NCBI GenBank assembly: GCA_036389315.1
Contig: DASVQF010000014.1
Location: 1-64,000, forward strand
Direction of reading: 5' to 3'
DNA: 64,000 nt
From: DASQYE01 sp036389315
GTDB lineage: Bacteria; Acidobacteriota; Blastocatellia; Pyrinomonadales; Pyrinomonadaceae
Below are positions 40,110 through 49,240 of the stretch, piece after piece. Within the stretch, counting starts at the first letter, position 1. Each line of letters begins with the position of its first letter. The position numbers were made by a program, and so were the translations under genes. The notes under the pieces are model-generated. The model was not told the DNA's origin and ran no database searches. It saw only the letters and a list, made by a program, of their open reading frames with translations.

Positions 40110-43100
40110 TTGAGCGCAAGCGTCACACGCCGTCTGCCGGGCTTTCGCTTCGAGGCCCGGACGCCGCCTTCCGCTGAGACTCTGCCGCGCATGGACGTGG
40201 CGGTCTTTGTCGGGTTTGCGGCCTCCGGCCCATTGCACACGCCTGTCGCTATCGAAGAGTTCGCGCAGTTTGTGATGATCTTCGGCCGAGAAGCGCCGCT
40301 CTGCTGGGACGCGCAACGGGGCGAGACCGTGACAGCATACCTCTCGCCCGCCGTGCGCGCTTTCTTTAGTAACGGCGGACGACGCTGCTGGGTCGTGCGT
40401 GTCGCCCGGCACGTGGCGCGCGAGGGCTTGGAGTTGAACCGCGCTCGCTCGAACTACTTCCCCATCCCGGGGCTCGCGCTCGCTCGTTTCAGCTCGACGG
40501 GAGAGGTCTTAGGGCTCGCGCCAGCCTTCGCGCGGGCACGCTCCGAAGGGAGCTGGTCTGACTCCGTGCGCGTAGGCTCTGCGCTGCTCAGCCGCCCGCT
40601 GGAAGTCCTCGGCCCGGTTCAAGAGACGACCACGGCGGCAGGCAGCGAGCTGAGCCTGGAGGTAGCCGTCACGTCGTCCAGGGACGTGACGGCTGGCGAC
40701 CTGCTGCGACTCACTTTCGACGAAGGCTACCTGCTCTTCCTAGTGGTCGAGAGCGCGCAGGCTGCTGCGACCGCATCGCCTGCTCTCGCCGGTTCTCCGC
40801 CCCGAAGAGCATCCATGCTGGTCACGGGCCGAAAGTTCGTCTGGTTCAGACAGGGAGCCGTGGACAGTCCGCCGTCGGACGCGACGCAGATGCGGGCCTA
40901 CGTCTTCACCTCTGAGGGTGGAGGAGAGACGGCCTCGCCTCCGCTCGCGGACAACGACCTGCGTCCCGTTCCAGACTTTACGAGCAGCCCCGTCGCCGTG
41001 CTCAACGAGCCTGAAGATTGGCCCATAGACGGCTCAGACCTTCTGCGCATCAAGCTCGACCTCTCTTTCGCGGAGGCTCCCGCGCCCGGCTCCCTGCTCT
41101 ACATAGAGGCAGGCAGTGAACAGTTGTGGCTCGTGGTGCAGGAGCAGGGCGTTCGTCGTGACGAGGGCTCGCCGCCCCGTGAGGCCGTCGAGGTCATAGC
41201 GAAGGGCCTGCGCTGGTCTTCCGTCGGTGGGCCCACGACGCTCCCCAGTTCTGCGCCCGTGGGCGAGCGCCTTAATTTCGAGCTGTGGTGTCGGCGGGGC
41301 GAAGACTATTTGCTGAGCCTGGGCGACCTCGGTTTCGAGGCGGCCCATCCCCGCTACTGGGCCAACCTTCCGACCGATGTCGAGCGTTATGGTGTGAAGG
41401 ATTTCAACGAGGGACGCGCAGAGCTGGCCTTCGATAAGGAGCTGGTCAAGCTGTGGCGGCCAGCCCGTGAAATCCTGTTCCCTCTCGCGGGAAGCGCGGC
41501 CGAGAATGTCTGTTATCTGCCGCTCGCCATTCCTCTCCTGCCGGAACAATTCCTGGGCCCGGTGAAGTTGCCGGGCACGGACAGGGAGCGTGACGGGTTG
41601 GCCCGCTTCGACGCCAGTCTCTTCATAGACCCGGCGCTGGCCGAGACCTTCACCGAAGACTTCATGGCCCAGGCCGACTTCATACGCTTTCTGGGCCCAT
41701 CGCCGAGAGAGTTGATCGGCATGCACGCTGCCCTCGGCGTAGAAGAAGCGACCATTCTAGCGGTTCCTGACGCAGTTCATCTCGGCTGGCACAAGACTTC
41801 GATTGAAGAGGCCGAGCCGCCCGACGAGTCTTTGCCCCTGCCGCGCCCCGAATGGTGGCATTTCATGAATTGCCGGCCCTCGGCGCAAACGAAAGAGCCG
41901 TGCCTGGAAAGAGAGTGGAAGAACGAGACGGCCGATAATGAGATCAGTGCTCCGGAGCTTATGAGCAGCGAAGTCCCGGGCCAGGCGGGGACGTTCATGC
42001 TCTCTTGGGCCCAAGCGAGCCCGCCGCAGAACGCTCGCTTCGTTCTGGAAGAATCGCTCAACGCGGATTTGAGCGATGCGCGAACTATCTACTACGGCGC
42101 AGAGGAGAGCCTGGCCGTCTATGGACGAGGGAGTGGCGATTACTTCTACCGCGTGCGCGCAGAGGTCGGAGAAGAGTCGAGCGAGTGGTCTAACGTCCTG
42201 GCCTTGCGGGCCGCGATTCCTCTCGTGCGCCAGCCCGTTTGGGGCAATTTTCTGGACTGTCGTATCACGGTCATAGAGCCTCCCCGGCTTCATGCAAGCG
42301 AGAGCGTCACGACGACCGGGACATTTACGCTCACCTGGGAGGCCGAGCCTGCGGACGCGCTCTTCTGTTTAGAGGAAGCGACGAGTCCGGATTTCTCGGG
42401 AGCCGCGACGCTCTACACGGGCGCGGAGCGGCGCTTCCAGATTTACGGTCATCCGGTGGGCGATTACTTCTACCGCGTGCGCGCAGAGGTCTCAGGACAG
42501 AAGAGCGATTGGTCTGCGGGCGTTTCCGTCCGCGTCGCGGAGACTACGGGGTGGCGGCTCAACCCGGTTGACCTCTTCACCACAGAGACCCTGCTTGCGG
42601 TGCAGCGCGCGATGCTGCGCATGGCGGCCGGGCGCGGAGACCTCTTCGCCCTACTCGCGCTGCCCGAGCATTATCGCGAAGACCAGGCCATCGAATACGT
42701 CCGGGCTTTGAAAGCGATGACGGGGCCCGCCGTCACCTTCGATGCGCCGGGCACAGACCCGCTGGGCCCGAGCGACGCGACCCTGCTCAGCTTCCCGCTG
42801 GGCCAAAGAGAGCAGGGGGATTTCAGCTATGCAGCCATCTATCACCCCTGGCTGATCGAAGGCGAGCGCACTTCGAGTCGCCTCTTCAGAAGCAACCCGC
42901 CCGACGGGACTATGTGCGGCATCTTTGCCCGTCGCGCAGTGGAGCGCGGCGCATGGATTGCTCCGGCCAACGTCGTGGTGCGGGGCGTGGTCTCGCTGAC
43001 GCCTTCCGTCTCTCGCGCGCGCTGGCTCGACTTGCAGCAAGCGCAGCTCAATCTGATCCGGCAAGAGCCGCGCGGCTTCGTCGCGCTTAGCGCAGACACC

Positions 43101-43463
43101 CTGAGCGATGAGGAAGACCTGCGACCCATAGGCGTGCGACGCTTGCTGATACTGCTGCGCCGCCTCGCCCTGCGTCTGGGCGCGACCTACGTCTTCGAGC
43201 CGCAGAGCGACTCTTTCCGCCGCCTCGTGCGCCGTGGGTTCGAGGCTCTGCTGGATCAGATGTTCGAGCGCGGCGCTTTCGCCGGAAGCACGCCCGACAC
43301 TTCTTACCAGGTCGTCACAGACAGCTTCCTGAACACGCCGCAGAGCGTCGAGCAGGGCCGCTTCATAGTCGAGCTGAAGGTCGCGCCCTCTCTGCCGCTC
43401 ACCTTTCTGACCGTGCGGCTCGTGCAGACCAATGATCGCGGCTTCGTCTCGGAAGGGAGATAG
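40110..43463 (+). CDS. Very large sheath-domain protein with two inserted Fn3-like domains
   Basis: A 1117-residue protein from TTG 40110. The N-terminus is sheath-like (VAVFVGFAASGPLHTPVAIE, FFSNGGRRCWVVRVA) and the C-terminal 250 residues are too (FARRAVERGAWIAPANVVVR, YVFEPQSDSFRRLVRR, EQGRFIVELKVAPSLPLTFL). Between them are a long beta region and two Fn3-like domains at about 616-700 and 724-812, both ending GDYFYRVRAEV. The two copies share 33 identical bases (42135-42167 and 42459-42491), so the duplication is recent. Normal sheaths have 350-700 residues. A ring with outer decorations, perhaps next to the baseplate, is inferred. Confidence 0.85.
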   Translation: MSASVTRRLPGFRFEARTPPSAETLPRMDVAVFVGFAASGPLHTPVAIEEFAQFVMIFGREAPLCWDAQRGETVTAYLSPAVRAFFSNGGRRCWVVRVARHVAREGLELNRARSNYFPIPGLALARFSSTGEVLGLAPAFARARSEGSWSDSVRVGSALLSRPLEVLGPVQETTTAAGSELSLEVAVTSSRDVTAGDLLRLTFDEGYLLFLVVESAQAAATASPALAGSPPRRASMLVTGRKFVWFRQGAVDSPPSDATQMRAYVFTSEGGGETASPPLADNDLRPVPDFTSSPVAVLNEPEDWPIDGSDLLRIKLDLSFAEAPAPGSLLYIEAGSEQLWLVVQEQGVRRDEGSPPREAVEVIAKGLRWSSVGGPTTLPSSAPVGERLNFELWCRRGEDYLLSLGDLGFEAAHPRYWANLPTDVERYGVKDFNEGRAELAFDKELVKLWRPAREILFPLAGSAAENVCYLPLAIPLLPEQFLGPVKLPGTDRERDGLARFDASLFIDPALAETFTEDFMAQADFIRFLGPSPRELIGMHAALGVEEATILAVPDAVHLGWHKTSIEEAEPPDESLPLPRPEWWHFMNCRPSAQTKEPCLEREWKNETADNEISAPELMSSEVPGQAGTFMLSWAQASPPQNARFVLEESLNADLSDARTIYYGAEESLAVYGRGSGDYFYRVRAEVGEESSEWSNVLALRAAIPLVRQPVWGNFLDCRITVIEPPRLHASESVTTTGTFTLTWEAEPADALFCLEEATSPDFSGAATLYTGAERRFQIYGHPVGDYFYRVRAEVSGQKSDWSAGVSVRVAETTGWRLNPVDLFTTETLLAVQRAMLRMAAGRGDLFALLALPEHYREDQAIEYVRALKAMTGPAVTFDAPGTDPLGPSDATLLSFPLGQREQGDFSYAAIYHPWLIEGERTSSRLFRSNPPDGTMCGIFARRAVERGAWIAPANVVVRGVVSLTPSVSRARWLDLQQAQLNLIRQEPRGFVALSADTLSDEEDLRPIGVRRLLILLRRLALRLGATYVFEPQSDSFRRLVRRGFEALLDQMFERGAFAGSTPDTSYQVVTDSFLNTPQSVEQGRFIVELKVAPSLPLTFLTVRLVQTNDRGFVSEGR

Positions 43464-43467
43464 CGTC

Positions 43468-43959
43468 GTGCCAATCCTTGACATAGAGATCGGGAGCAAC
43501 CAGCAGCAGCAGTATCCCTTCACGTCCTTCCGCTTCGCCGTCGAGATCAACGTCGAAGGGGTCTCGGAGAAAATCTGCGGCGGCTACTTCTCCGAGTGCG
43601 ACGGGCTTGAGATGACTATGGAGGTCAAGACGATTCGCGAGGGCGGCAACAACGGCAAGCAGATTCGCCTCAGTGGGCCCACCAGCTACGGGCAACTGAC
43701 TCTGAAGCGCGGGATGACGGATAACTTCGACCTCTGGAACTGGTTCGACGAGTCGGCCAGAAACCCGGCCCTCAGAGCCGACGCCGAGGTCATCATCTTT
43801 ACAGCCGACCGCGCATCGCGCACCGAGAGCGCGCGCTTCAAGCTCACGCGTTGTGTGCCCGCCAAGCTCAAAGCGCCCGGCCTCAATGCCAGAGACGGGC
43901 TGATCGCGATTGAGGAGATGCAGCTCGCCTATGAATCGCTGAGCTTGCAGAAGAAGTAG
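43468..43959 (+). CDS. Second tail tube protein (gp19-like)
   Basis: A 163-residue protein from GTG 43468, 4 bp after the preceding stop, with AAGGGAG upstream. It reads PFTSFRFAVEINVEGVSEKI, CGGYFSECDGLEMTMEVKTI, TLKRGMTDNFDLWNWFDESA and ends AIEEMQLAYESLSLQKK. It is a divergent paralogue of the tube at 39619. In eCIS such extra tube proteins form the first rings on the baseplate hub (Pvc5-like). Confidence 0.92.
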   Translation: MPILDIEIGSNQQQQYPFTSFRFAVEINVEGVSEKICGGYFSECDGLEMTMEVKTIREGGNNGKQIRLSGPTSYGQLTLKRGMTDNFDLWNWFDESARNPALRADAEVIIFTADRASRTESARFKLTRCVPAKLKAPGLNARDGLIAIEEMQLAYESLSLQKK

Positions 43960-43996
43960 CCAGGTCACAGTTTGCAGAGTTGACGAAGGAGAGCAG

Positions 43997-44719
43997 ATGC
44001 CGGAGAGCGAACGCCTCGAAAAAGCTTACCTGGTCGAGCTGGAACAGGACTTCCTGAACGTCAAGGCCGGAGCGACGCCCGTCAGCGTGCAGTTCAACCC
44101 GGAGACGCTCAAGCTGAGCTTCGCCAACCAGGTGGCCACGCCGTCGGGCGCTGGCGCTGGCGATCAAAAGGGCCCGGCGGCGCGTCAATACGTCGGCTCG
44201 GGCACGACCAAGCTCTCGCTTCAGCTCTGGTTCGACGCCAACGCTCCCGTGCCTCCGGGCGTCGAGCAGGTGGACGACGTGCGCAAGCTGACGCAGAAGG
44301 TCATCTACTTCATCACGCCGCAGCCAGACCCCGGCGACAAGACGAAGATGCTGCCGCCGGCCGTGCGTTTCCACTGGGGCACGTTCCAGTTCGACGGCAT
44401 GATGGATTCGGTCGAAGAGTCAATCGAGTTCTTCTCCAACGACGGCAAGTCCTTGCGCGCGAGCATGTCTCTCAACCTCTCGCAGCAGAAAATCCTGGTC
44501 GTCAAATTCGATCAGAACCAGGCCGGCGCGAAGAAGAGCCCCGGCACAACTCCTCTGACGCAGGCTGCGGCAGGCTCGACGCTGCAAGGCTTGGCCGCGA
44601 GCCTCGGCAAGGGCGCGAGCTGGCAGGACATAGCCTCGGCCAACGGGATCGAGAACCCGCGCCTGTTACAGCCGGGCCAGCTCATAGACATGAACGTTCA
44701 GGTGAAGATCGGAGGCTGA
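43997..44719 (+). CDS. LysM-containing baseplate/tube-initiator protein (Pvc7/gp53-like)
   Basis: A 240-residue protein with AAGGAGAG before ATG 43997. The N-terminal two thirds resemble CIS tube/baseplate adaptors (YLVELEQDFLNVKAGATPVS VQFNPETLKLSF, VIYFITPQPDPGDKTKMLPP, FHWGTFQFDGMMDSVEESIE FF). The C-terminal 50 residues form a LysM motif (LASLGKGASWQDIASANGIE, then LLQPGQLIDM). In eCIS it connects the hub to the first tube ring. Peptidoglycan binding by the LysM is possible, but in these particles LysM is usually structural. Confidence 0.88.
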   Translation: MPESERLEKAYLVELEQDFLNVKAGATPVSVQFNPETLKLSFANQVATPSGAGAGDQKGPAARQYVGSGTTKLSLQLWFDANAPVPPGVEQVDDVRKLTQKVIYFITPQPDPGDKTKMLPPAVRFHWGTFQFDGMMDSVEESIEFFSNDGKSLRASMSLNLSQQKILVVKFDQNQAGAKKSPGTTPLTQAAAGSTLQGLAASLGKGASWQDIASANGIENPRLLQPGQLIDMNVQVKIGG

Positions 44720-44728
44720 AAGAGCTAG

Positions 44729-44914
44729 ATGGCAGTCATCATCAACGAGTTTGAAGTCGTCTCGGAGCCGCCCCCGTCGGATGAGCGCGGTGGCGGCGGC
44801 GCAGGCGATGAGGCGGAAGGCCAGGCCGGACAGGCCCAGGGGCCGACGCCGCACCAGGTCGAACAAATCATCGAGCACCAACAGGAGCGCCGGGCGCGGG
44901 TGTGGGCCCACTAA
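44729..44914 (+). CDS. Small eCIS protein
   Basis: A 61-residue protein: MAVIINEFEVVSEPPPSDE, a Gly/Ala-rich acidic linker, and a helix HQVEQIIEHQQERRARVWAH. AAAGAG precedes ATG 44729. Small proteins starting with the I-N-E-F-E-V-V pattern occur between the LysM and VgrG-like genes in related clusters (DUF5908-like position). Its role is unknown; it may be a plug or chaperone for the hub. Confidence 0.7.
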   Translation: MAVIINEFEVVSEPPPSDERGGGGAGDEAEGQAGQAQGPTPHQVEQIIEHQQERRARVWAH

Positions 44915-44920
44915 CGATTT

Positions 44921-45994
44921 ATGCCTGATGATTCTTCCAACTTAATCAAGGTCTCGCGGCCCAAGATTTTCGTTGACGGCGAAGAGAACCCGTCGCTTGC
45001 GCCCGGCCTCCTGAGCCTGCTCATAGCCGAGACGACGAGCGGCCTCTATCGCTGCGAGGCGCGCTTCGGCAACTGGGGCACGAGCGAGGAGCAGACGGAC
45101 TTTCTCTATTTCGACCGCGCGACCCTCGACTTCGGCAAGCAGTTTCAGATCAAGCTCGACCGAGAAGTGATCTTCGACGGAAAGATCACGGGCCTTGAAG
45201 CGCACTTTCCCGAAAGCAGTCCGCCGGAGCTGGTCGTCCTCGCCGAAGACAGGTTCCAGGATTTACGCATGACGCGTCGCACGCGCACCTTCACCGACAT
45301 GAGCGACTCGCAGATCATCAACCAGATCGCGGGCGACCACGGCCTGAGCCCGCAGGTCAGCGTCAGTGGGCCCACCTACAAGGTGCTCGCGCAGGTCAAC
45401 CAGAGCGACCTGGCATTCTTGCGCGAGCGCGCCCGCGCCATAGACGCAGAGCTGTGGATGGACGGCAACAACCTGAACGTCAAATCGCACTCGGCCCGCA
45501 CGGGCACGACGCTCAGGCTCGATTTCCGCGCCAACCTGCGAGCCTTCTCCGTGCTGGCGGACTTGGCCCACCAGCGCACGAGCCTGACCGTCAGCGGCTG
45601 GGACGTGGCGAGCAAAGAGGGCATCTCCTTTGAAGCCACAGAGTCGGCCATCCGCGAAGAGCTGAACGGCGACACGAGCGGGGCCAGCATTCTCAGCTCA
45701 GCCTTCGGGCCGCGCAAAGAGGCGCTCGTCCACACAGTCCCGCTGTCGAGCCAGGAGGCGCAGACCGAGGCCGAGACCTATTTCAAGATGAGCGCGCGCC
45801 GCTTCGTCGTCGGGCGCGGCGTGGCCGAGACCACGAGCGACCTGCGCGTCGGCAGCTACGTCAACTTGCAGGGCTTGGGCCCACTCTTCAGCGGCAAGTA
45901 TTACCTGACGGATGTCCAGCATCTCTTCGATAACTGCCTGGGCCTGCGCAGCGAGTTTACGGCCGAGCGGCCCGGCCTGGGCCAAACGTCATGA
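44921..45994 (+). CDS. Baseplate hub protein (gpD/VgrG N-terminal-like)
   Basis: A 357-residue protein of the phage late control D family. It has SRPKIFVDGEENPSLAPGLL, a ring-forming beta domain, TRRTRTFTDMSDSQIINQIA GDHGL (the D-protein signature), VNQSDLAFLRERARAIDAEL and a C-terminal LRVGSYVNLQGLGPLFSGKY. It forms the trimeric hub above the spike. In T6SS VgrG and in Pvc8 the hub and spike are one chain; here they are split into two genes, the spike being the next gene. Confidence 0.92.
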   Translation: MPDDSSNLIKVSRPKIFVDGEENPSLAPGLLSLLIAETTSGLYRCEARFGNWGTSEEQTDFLYFDRATLDFGKQFQIKLDREVIFDGKITGLEAHFPESSPPELVVLAEDRFQDLRMTRRTRTFTDMSDSQIINQIAGDHGLSPQVSVSGPTYKVLAQVNQSDLAFLRERARAIDAELWMDGNNLNVKSHSARTGTTLRLDFRANLRAFSVLADLAHQRTSLTVSGWDVASKEGISFEATESAIREELNGDTSGASILSSAFGPRKEALVHTVPLSSQEAQTEAETYFKMSARRFVVGRGVAETTSDLRVGSYVNLQGLGPLFSGKYYLTDVQHLFDNCLGLRSEFTAERPGLGQTS

Positions 45995-46040
45995 CAGTAA
46001 GGATAAAGATGGGTCTGACTTTAAGGATGAGGTGTCAGGG

Positions 46041-46751
46041 GTGAGCGACGGAGCACCGTTCGAGACGATCATGCACATGCGGGGGCCGCTGGGCTTGGGC
46101 GGCCGGTGGTACGGCGTCTATCCGGCGCTCGTCTCGGACAATCAAGACCCCGAAGGACAGGGGCGTGTGAAAGTGACCTTGCCGTGGTCGCCCGACACCT
46201 CTGGCGGGCGATATGAAGCATGGGCCAGGTTAGCAACGCTGATGGGCGGCAACAATCGCGGGAGCTGGTTCGTCCCAGACGTTGGCGACGAAGTGCTGAT
46301 CGTGTTTGAGGGCGGCGACCCGAAGCGGCCCTACGTCGTCGGCGGCTTGTGGAACGGCACGGACTCTCCGCCCGCGTCTATGGACTCGAACAACACGCAG
46401 AAGGTCTTGCGCTCTCGCAACGGTGTCAAGATCACGATGGACGACACCGACGGGCAGGAGAAGCTGGTGCTTGAGACGCCGGGCGGGCAACGGATGACCT
46501 TGAAGGATGGGCCCGGCACGGTCGAGATAGTAGACAGCAACGGCAACTCCATCAAGCTTGAGCCGAGCGGCATCACCATCACTGCCGCAGCCAAAGTGAC
46601 CATCAACGCTTCGACCGTCGAGGTCTCTGCCAGCATGGTCACGGTCAACTCGGGGATGTCCAAGTTCAGCGGCGTCGTCCAGGCCGACACCGTTATCTGC
46701 AACACGATAGTGAGCGCCACCTACACGCCCGGCGCGGGCAACATCTGGTAA
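46041..46751 (+). CDS. Central spike protein (gp5/gpV OB-fold and beta-helix)
   Basis: A 236-residue protein from GTG 46041, with AAGGATGAGG 9 nt upstream. The OB-fold is at the start (WYGVYPALVSDNQDPEGQGR VKVTLPWSPD, ARLATLMGGNNRGSWFVPDV GDEVLIVFEGGDPKRPYVVG). It is followed by a repetitive beta-helix (DGQEKLVLETPGGQRMTLKD, VEIVDSNGNSIKLEPSGITI TAAAKVTINASTVEVSASMV). This trimer pierces the target membrane. No PAAR tip gene is seen in the window. The longer open frame beginning at 45912 overlaps the hub gene. Confidence 0.92.
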   Translation: MSDGAPFETIMHMRGPLGLGGRWYGVYPALVSDNQDPEGQGRVKVTLPWSPDTSGGRYEAWARLATLMGGNNRGSWFVPDVGDEVLIVFEGGDPKRPYVVGGLWNGTDSPPASMDSNNTQKVLRSRNGVKITMDDTDGQEKLVLETPGGQRMTLKDGPGTVEIVDSNGNSIKLEPSGITITAAAKVTINASTVEVSASMVTVNSGMSKFSGVVQADTVICNTIVSATYTPGAGNIW

Positions 46752-46769
46752 AGCGAGCGGGAAGCGAAG

Positions 46770-48836
46770 ATGATCGAGCATCAGATTCAATGGACGGCCC
46801 CATCGCCTTTATGGCTCGCGGCGGCGAACGCCGCAGACCCCTCAGCGCGTCGCACTCTGCGCCAGCCTGCCATCCTGCGCTTCGCTTCAGACACGTTCAT
46901 GGAAGATTTTCTGGCGATGTTGCAATCAGACCCTATGCAGCTCTCCAAGTTGGTCGCGCAGCCGGAAACCTGGCGTGGGCCCACGGCCGCCGCAAGCATC
47001 GACAAGCCGCTGCCGGGCCTGCGCGGAAAGCTCAATCGCCTGCGACTGGCCGCGAGCCGCAGCTCTTCGACCGCGCTCGCGCCCTCTTCCGGCTCCTCAA
47101 ACCAGCTTGCTCCCGGCCAGGGCGCGACAGGGCAACCGGCCCTCAAGCTCTATCAACCCGCGCACCAGCGTTACTACCTCGTCACGGCCTGCTTCGTCTG
47201 CCGTCTCGCCGGATTGCCCGACCGCGTGATTGACCCGGCGAAACAGGAGCGAGCGACTTACGTTGTGCGCAGGCTCTTCCCCGTCGGAGGGCCGCAATCG
47301 AATCAGGCCGTCACGGCATGCAATGCCGAGAGCTGCGAAGAGTACGCGCTGGTCACGACCGCTTCGGGAACGGGGTGGCAGAAGGTGACGGGCGAGGGTG
47401 GGCCCGCGACCCTTGTGAGCGGCGAAGAACAGTTGCCGCTGTTTCCGTCCTATTTCACGGAAGACGACGGGCATCGCAGGCGACTGCTGGCCGGGCTCAT
47501 CCCCGTCGGCAAGCGCGAGGCATACATGGGAGCGGCGCAGCTCTCCTCAGAAGGGGCAATGGTGTCAGCGTCTTCTTCGGGCGGCCCGTCTTCGTCGAAG
47601 CTGGTTGACCCTCGCATGATGCTCTTGTGGTCGCAGGTGACTGAGCCCTGGAAGCGCCTGACCGAGACGGCGAGCAGAATCAAGAAGTCGCTGACAGGCT
47701 TGGGCGACGCAGCGCCTCCGGCGAGCGGGGCAGCCGCGCTCACCAAACAGACGCGCGAACAGTTGCAGACCCTCTCGTGGTACATCCTGCTCGACTTCGC
47801 GAAATTGTTGGAGCAGTACGTTCCGAACGTCTGGGCCCTGCTCACCAATCAGGCCCCGCAGACGACTGTGACAGCCGGGCAGACGACGCTGCTTGCGGCG
47901 CTCACAAACACTGCGATCAGTCAAACCTACGTGAACAATCTGCGGACGGGAACGCCCTACGCGGATGCTGCTGTGGCGCGCACTTTAGCTGCTGCGCTCG
48001 TGCGCGTTCGCGGCGGGCTTCCGCTGAGCGCGCAGGCGGCTTCTCAGCTTGAGCAGAAGCTTGAGGCGGTGACTGTGCCCTACAACCGCAACAGTCCCGA
48101 TGCGGCCTGGCCCTCGTTTCTCTTCCCTTTGGCCGATCCTGTCGAGGATGGCCCAAAGCCGCCGCCGAAGACTGGAGTCCCAGACGACCCCAATCCTTTG
48201 AAGGCTTTGTCGAAGAGGATTGACAACCTTGCGAGTCTCTTCGAGCAGGCGTTGCCAGCGCCGCAAAGCACGGAGCAGATGCCTGCTCCCGCCATGGCTT
48301 CGCAGCCCGTGTTCGACACGCGCGAGGGCTGGTTCGTGATCCGCTGCGTCTTCGAGCGTCCGCTGTGCGGCGCGCTTGAGCCGCCCGTGTTGAGCGAGCC
48401 GAGCAAGCCTTTTCAGATGGCTGGCTTCTTTGACCCGGACGCTCCGGCCCGTCCCATACGCATCGCTCTGCCTGTAGACACCTCGCCCGCCGGGCTCCGC
48501 AAGTTCGACAAGAACACTGCCTTCATGATCTCGGACGTGTTGTGCGGGCAGATTGATCGAATGAAGGGATTGACGCTCGGCGACCTGGTACTGTCGGTGC
48601 TCCCGTGGCCGCTGCACAAGGACTTGTCCGTGCCCGAAAGCGGCCCGTGTAAGGACGAGAACAATCCGTCCTTGCAGGTCGGGATGATCTGTTCGCTCTC
48701 GATTCCGATCATCACTATCTGCGCGCTTCTGCTGTTGATGATTATCGTCTTCCTGTTAGACATCATCTTCAAGTGGATACCATTTTTCCTGATCTGTTTC
48801 CCGCTGCCGGGATTCAAGGCTAAGGGTCAATCATGA
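46770..48836 (+). CDS. eCIS protein with a strongly hydrophobic C-terminal tail
   Basis: A 688-residue protein. Most of it is helical and Ala/Ser-rich with low-complexity stretches, and it has several cysteines (TACFVCRLAGLPDR, TACNAESCEEYAL). The last 48 residues are a very hydrophobic double segment (CSLSIPIITICALLLLMIIV, then FLLDIIFKWIPFFLICFPLP) ending in a short basic tail. This could insert into a membrane or be buried in the baseplate. It sits between spike and gp25, overlapping the latter by 4 bp. In my recollection proteins with this C-terminal pattern occur in other eCIS clusters, but no function is known to me. Confidence 0.7.
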   Translation: MIEHQIQWTAPSPLWLAAANAADPSARRTLRQPAILRFASDTFMEDFLAMLQSDPMQLSKLVAQPETWRGPTAAASIDKPLPGLRGKLNRLRLAASRSSSTALAPSSGSSNQLAPGQGATGQPALKLYQPAHQRYYLVTACFVCRLAGLPDRVIDPAKQERATYVVRRLFPVGGPQSNQAVTACNAESCEEYALVTTASGTGWQKVTGEGGPATLVSGEEQLPLFPSYFTEDDGHRRRLLAGLIPVGKREAYMGAAQLSSEGAMVSASSSGGPSSSKLVDPRMMLLWSQVTEPWKRLTETASRIKKSLTGLGDAAPPASGAAALTKQTREQLQTLSWYILLDFAKLLEQYVPNVWALLTNQAPQTTVTAGQTTLLAALTNTAISQTYVNNLRTGTPYADAAVARTLAAALVRVRGGLPLSAQAASQLEQKLEAVTVPYNRNSPDAAWPSFLFPLADPVEDGPKPPPKTGVPDDPNPLKALSKRIDNLASLFEQALPAPQSTEQMPAPAMASQPVFDTREGWFVIRCVFERPLCGALEPPVLSEPSKPFQMAGFFDPDAPARPIRIALPVDTSPAGLRKFDKNTAFMISDVLCGQIDRMKGLTLGDLVLSVLPWPLHKDLSVPESGPCKDENNPSLQVGMICSLSIPIITICALLLLMIIVFLLDIIFKWIPFFLICFPLPGFKAKGQS

Positions 48837-49225
48837 ATAGCGGTCAAGTATTCGGACGCGGCATCAGTTTTCCGCCGCGCGTGGGCTCGGACGGTCGCGT
48901 CACCTGGTCTGAAGGCGAGGTCAACATCCGCGAAGCCATCCGCATCATCCTGATGACGGAGCAGCGCGAGCGCATCCGCCTGCCAAGCTTCGGCGGCAGC
49001 CTCGGCCTCTATCTCTTCGAGCCGAACACCGTCACCACTCGGCGCTCGATTCAGGAGCGCATCAACCGTTCTTTGGCCCAGTGGGAGCCGCGCATCGCCG
49101 TCGAATCGGTCGCCGTCGAAGCAGACCACTCAGACCCACAGATGGCCGTCGCCACCATCACCTACAAGCTGGTCGCGACGCAGACACGCGAGCGCGTCAG
49201 TTTGAGCCTGACGCTGGCCGGTTAA
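48833..49225 (+). CDS. Baseplate wedge protein (gp25/GPW family)
   Basis: A 130-residue protein with the gp25 layout: RGISFPPRVGSDGRVTWSEG, then VNIREAIRIILMTEQRERIR, PSFGGSLGLYLFEPNTVTTR and SINRSLAQWEPRIAVESV-like residues near the C-terminus. gp25 forms the core of the baseplate wedge with gpJ. The start overlaps the stop of the previous gene by 4 bp, indicating coupling. Confidence 0.93.
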   Translation: MNSGQVFGRGISFPPRVGSDGRVTWSEGEVNIREAIRIILMTEQRERIRLPSFGGSLGLYLFEPNTVTTRRSIQERINRSLAQWEPRIAVESVAVEADHSDPQMAVATITYKLVATQTRERVSLSLTLAG

Positions 49226-49240
49226 AGAGGAGCCGAAAGT

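Noticed and set aside
42651..43550. Minus-strand open frame of 299 codons
   Set aside because: It is antisense to the large sheath-domain gene.
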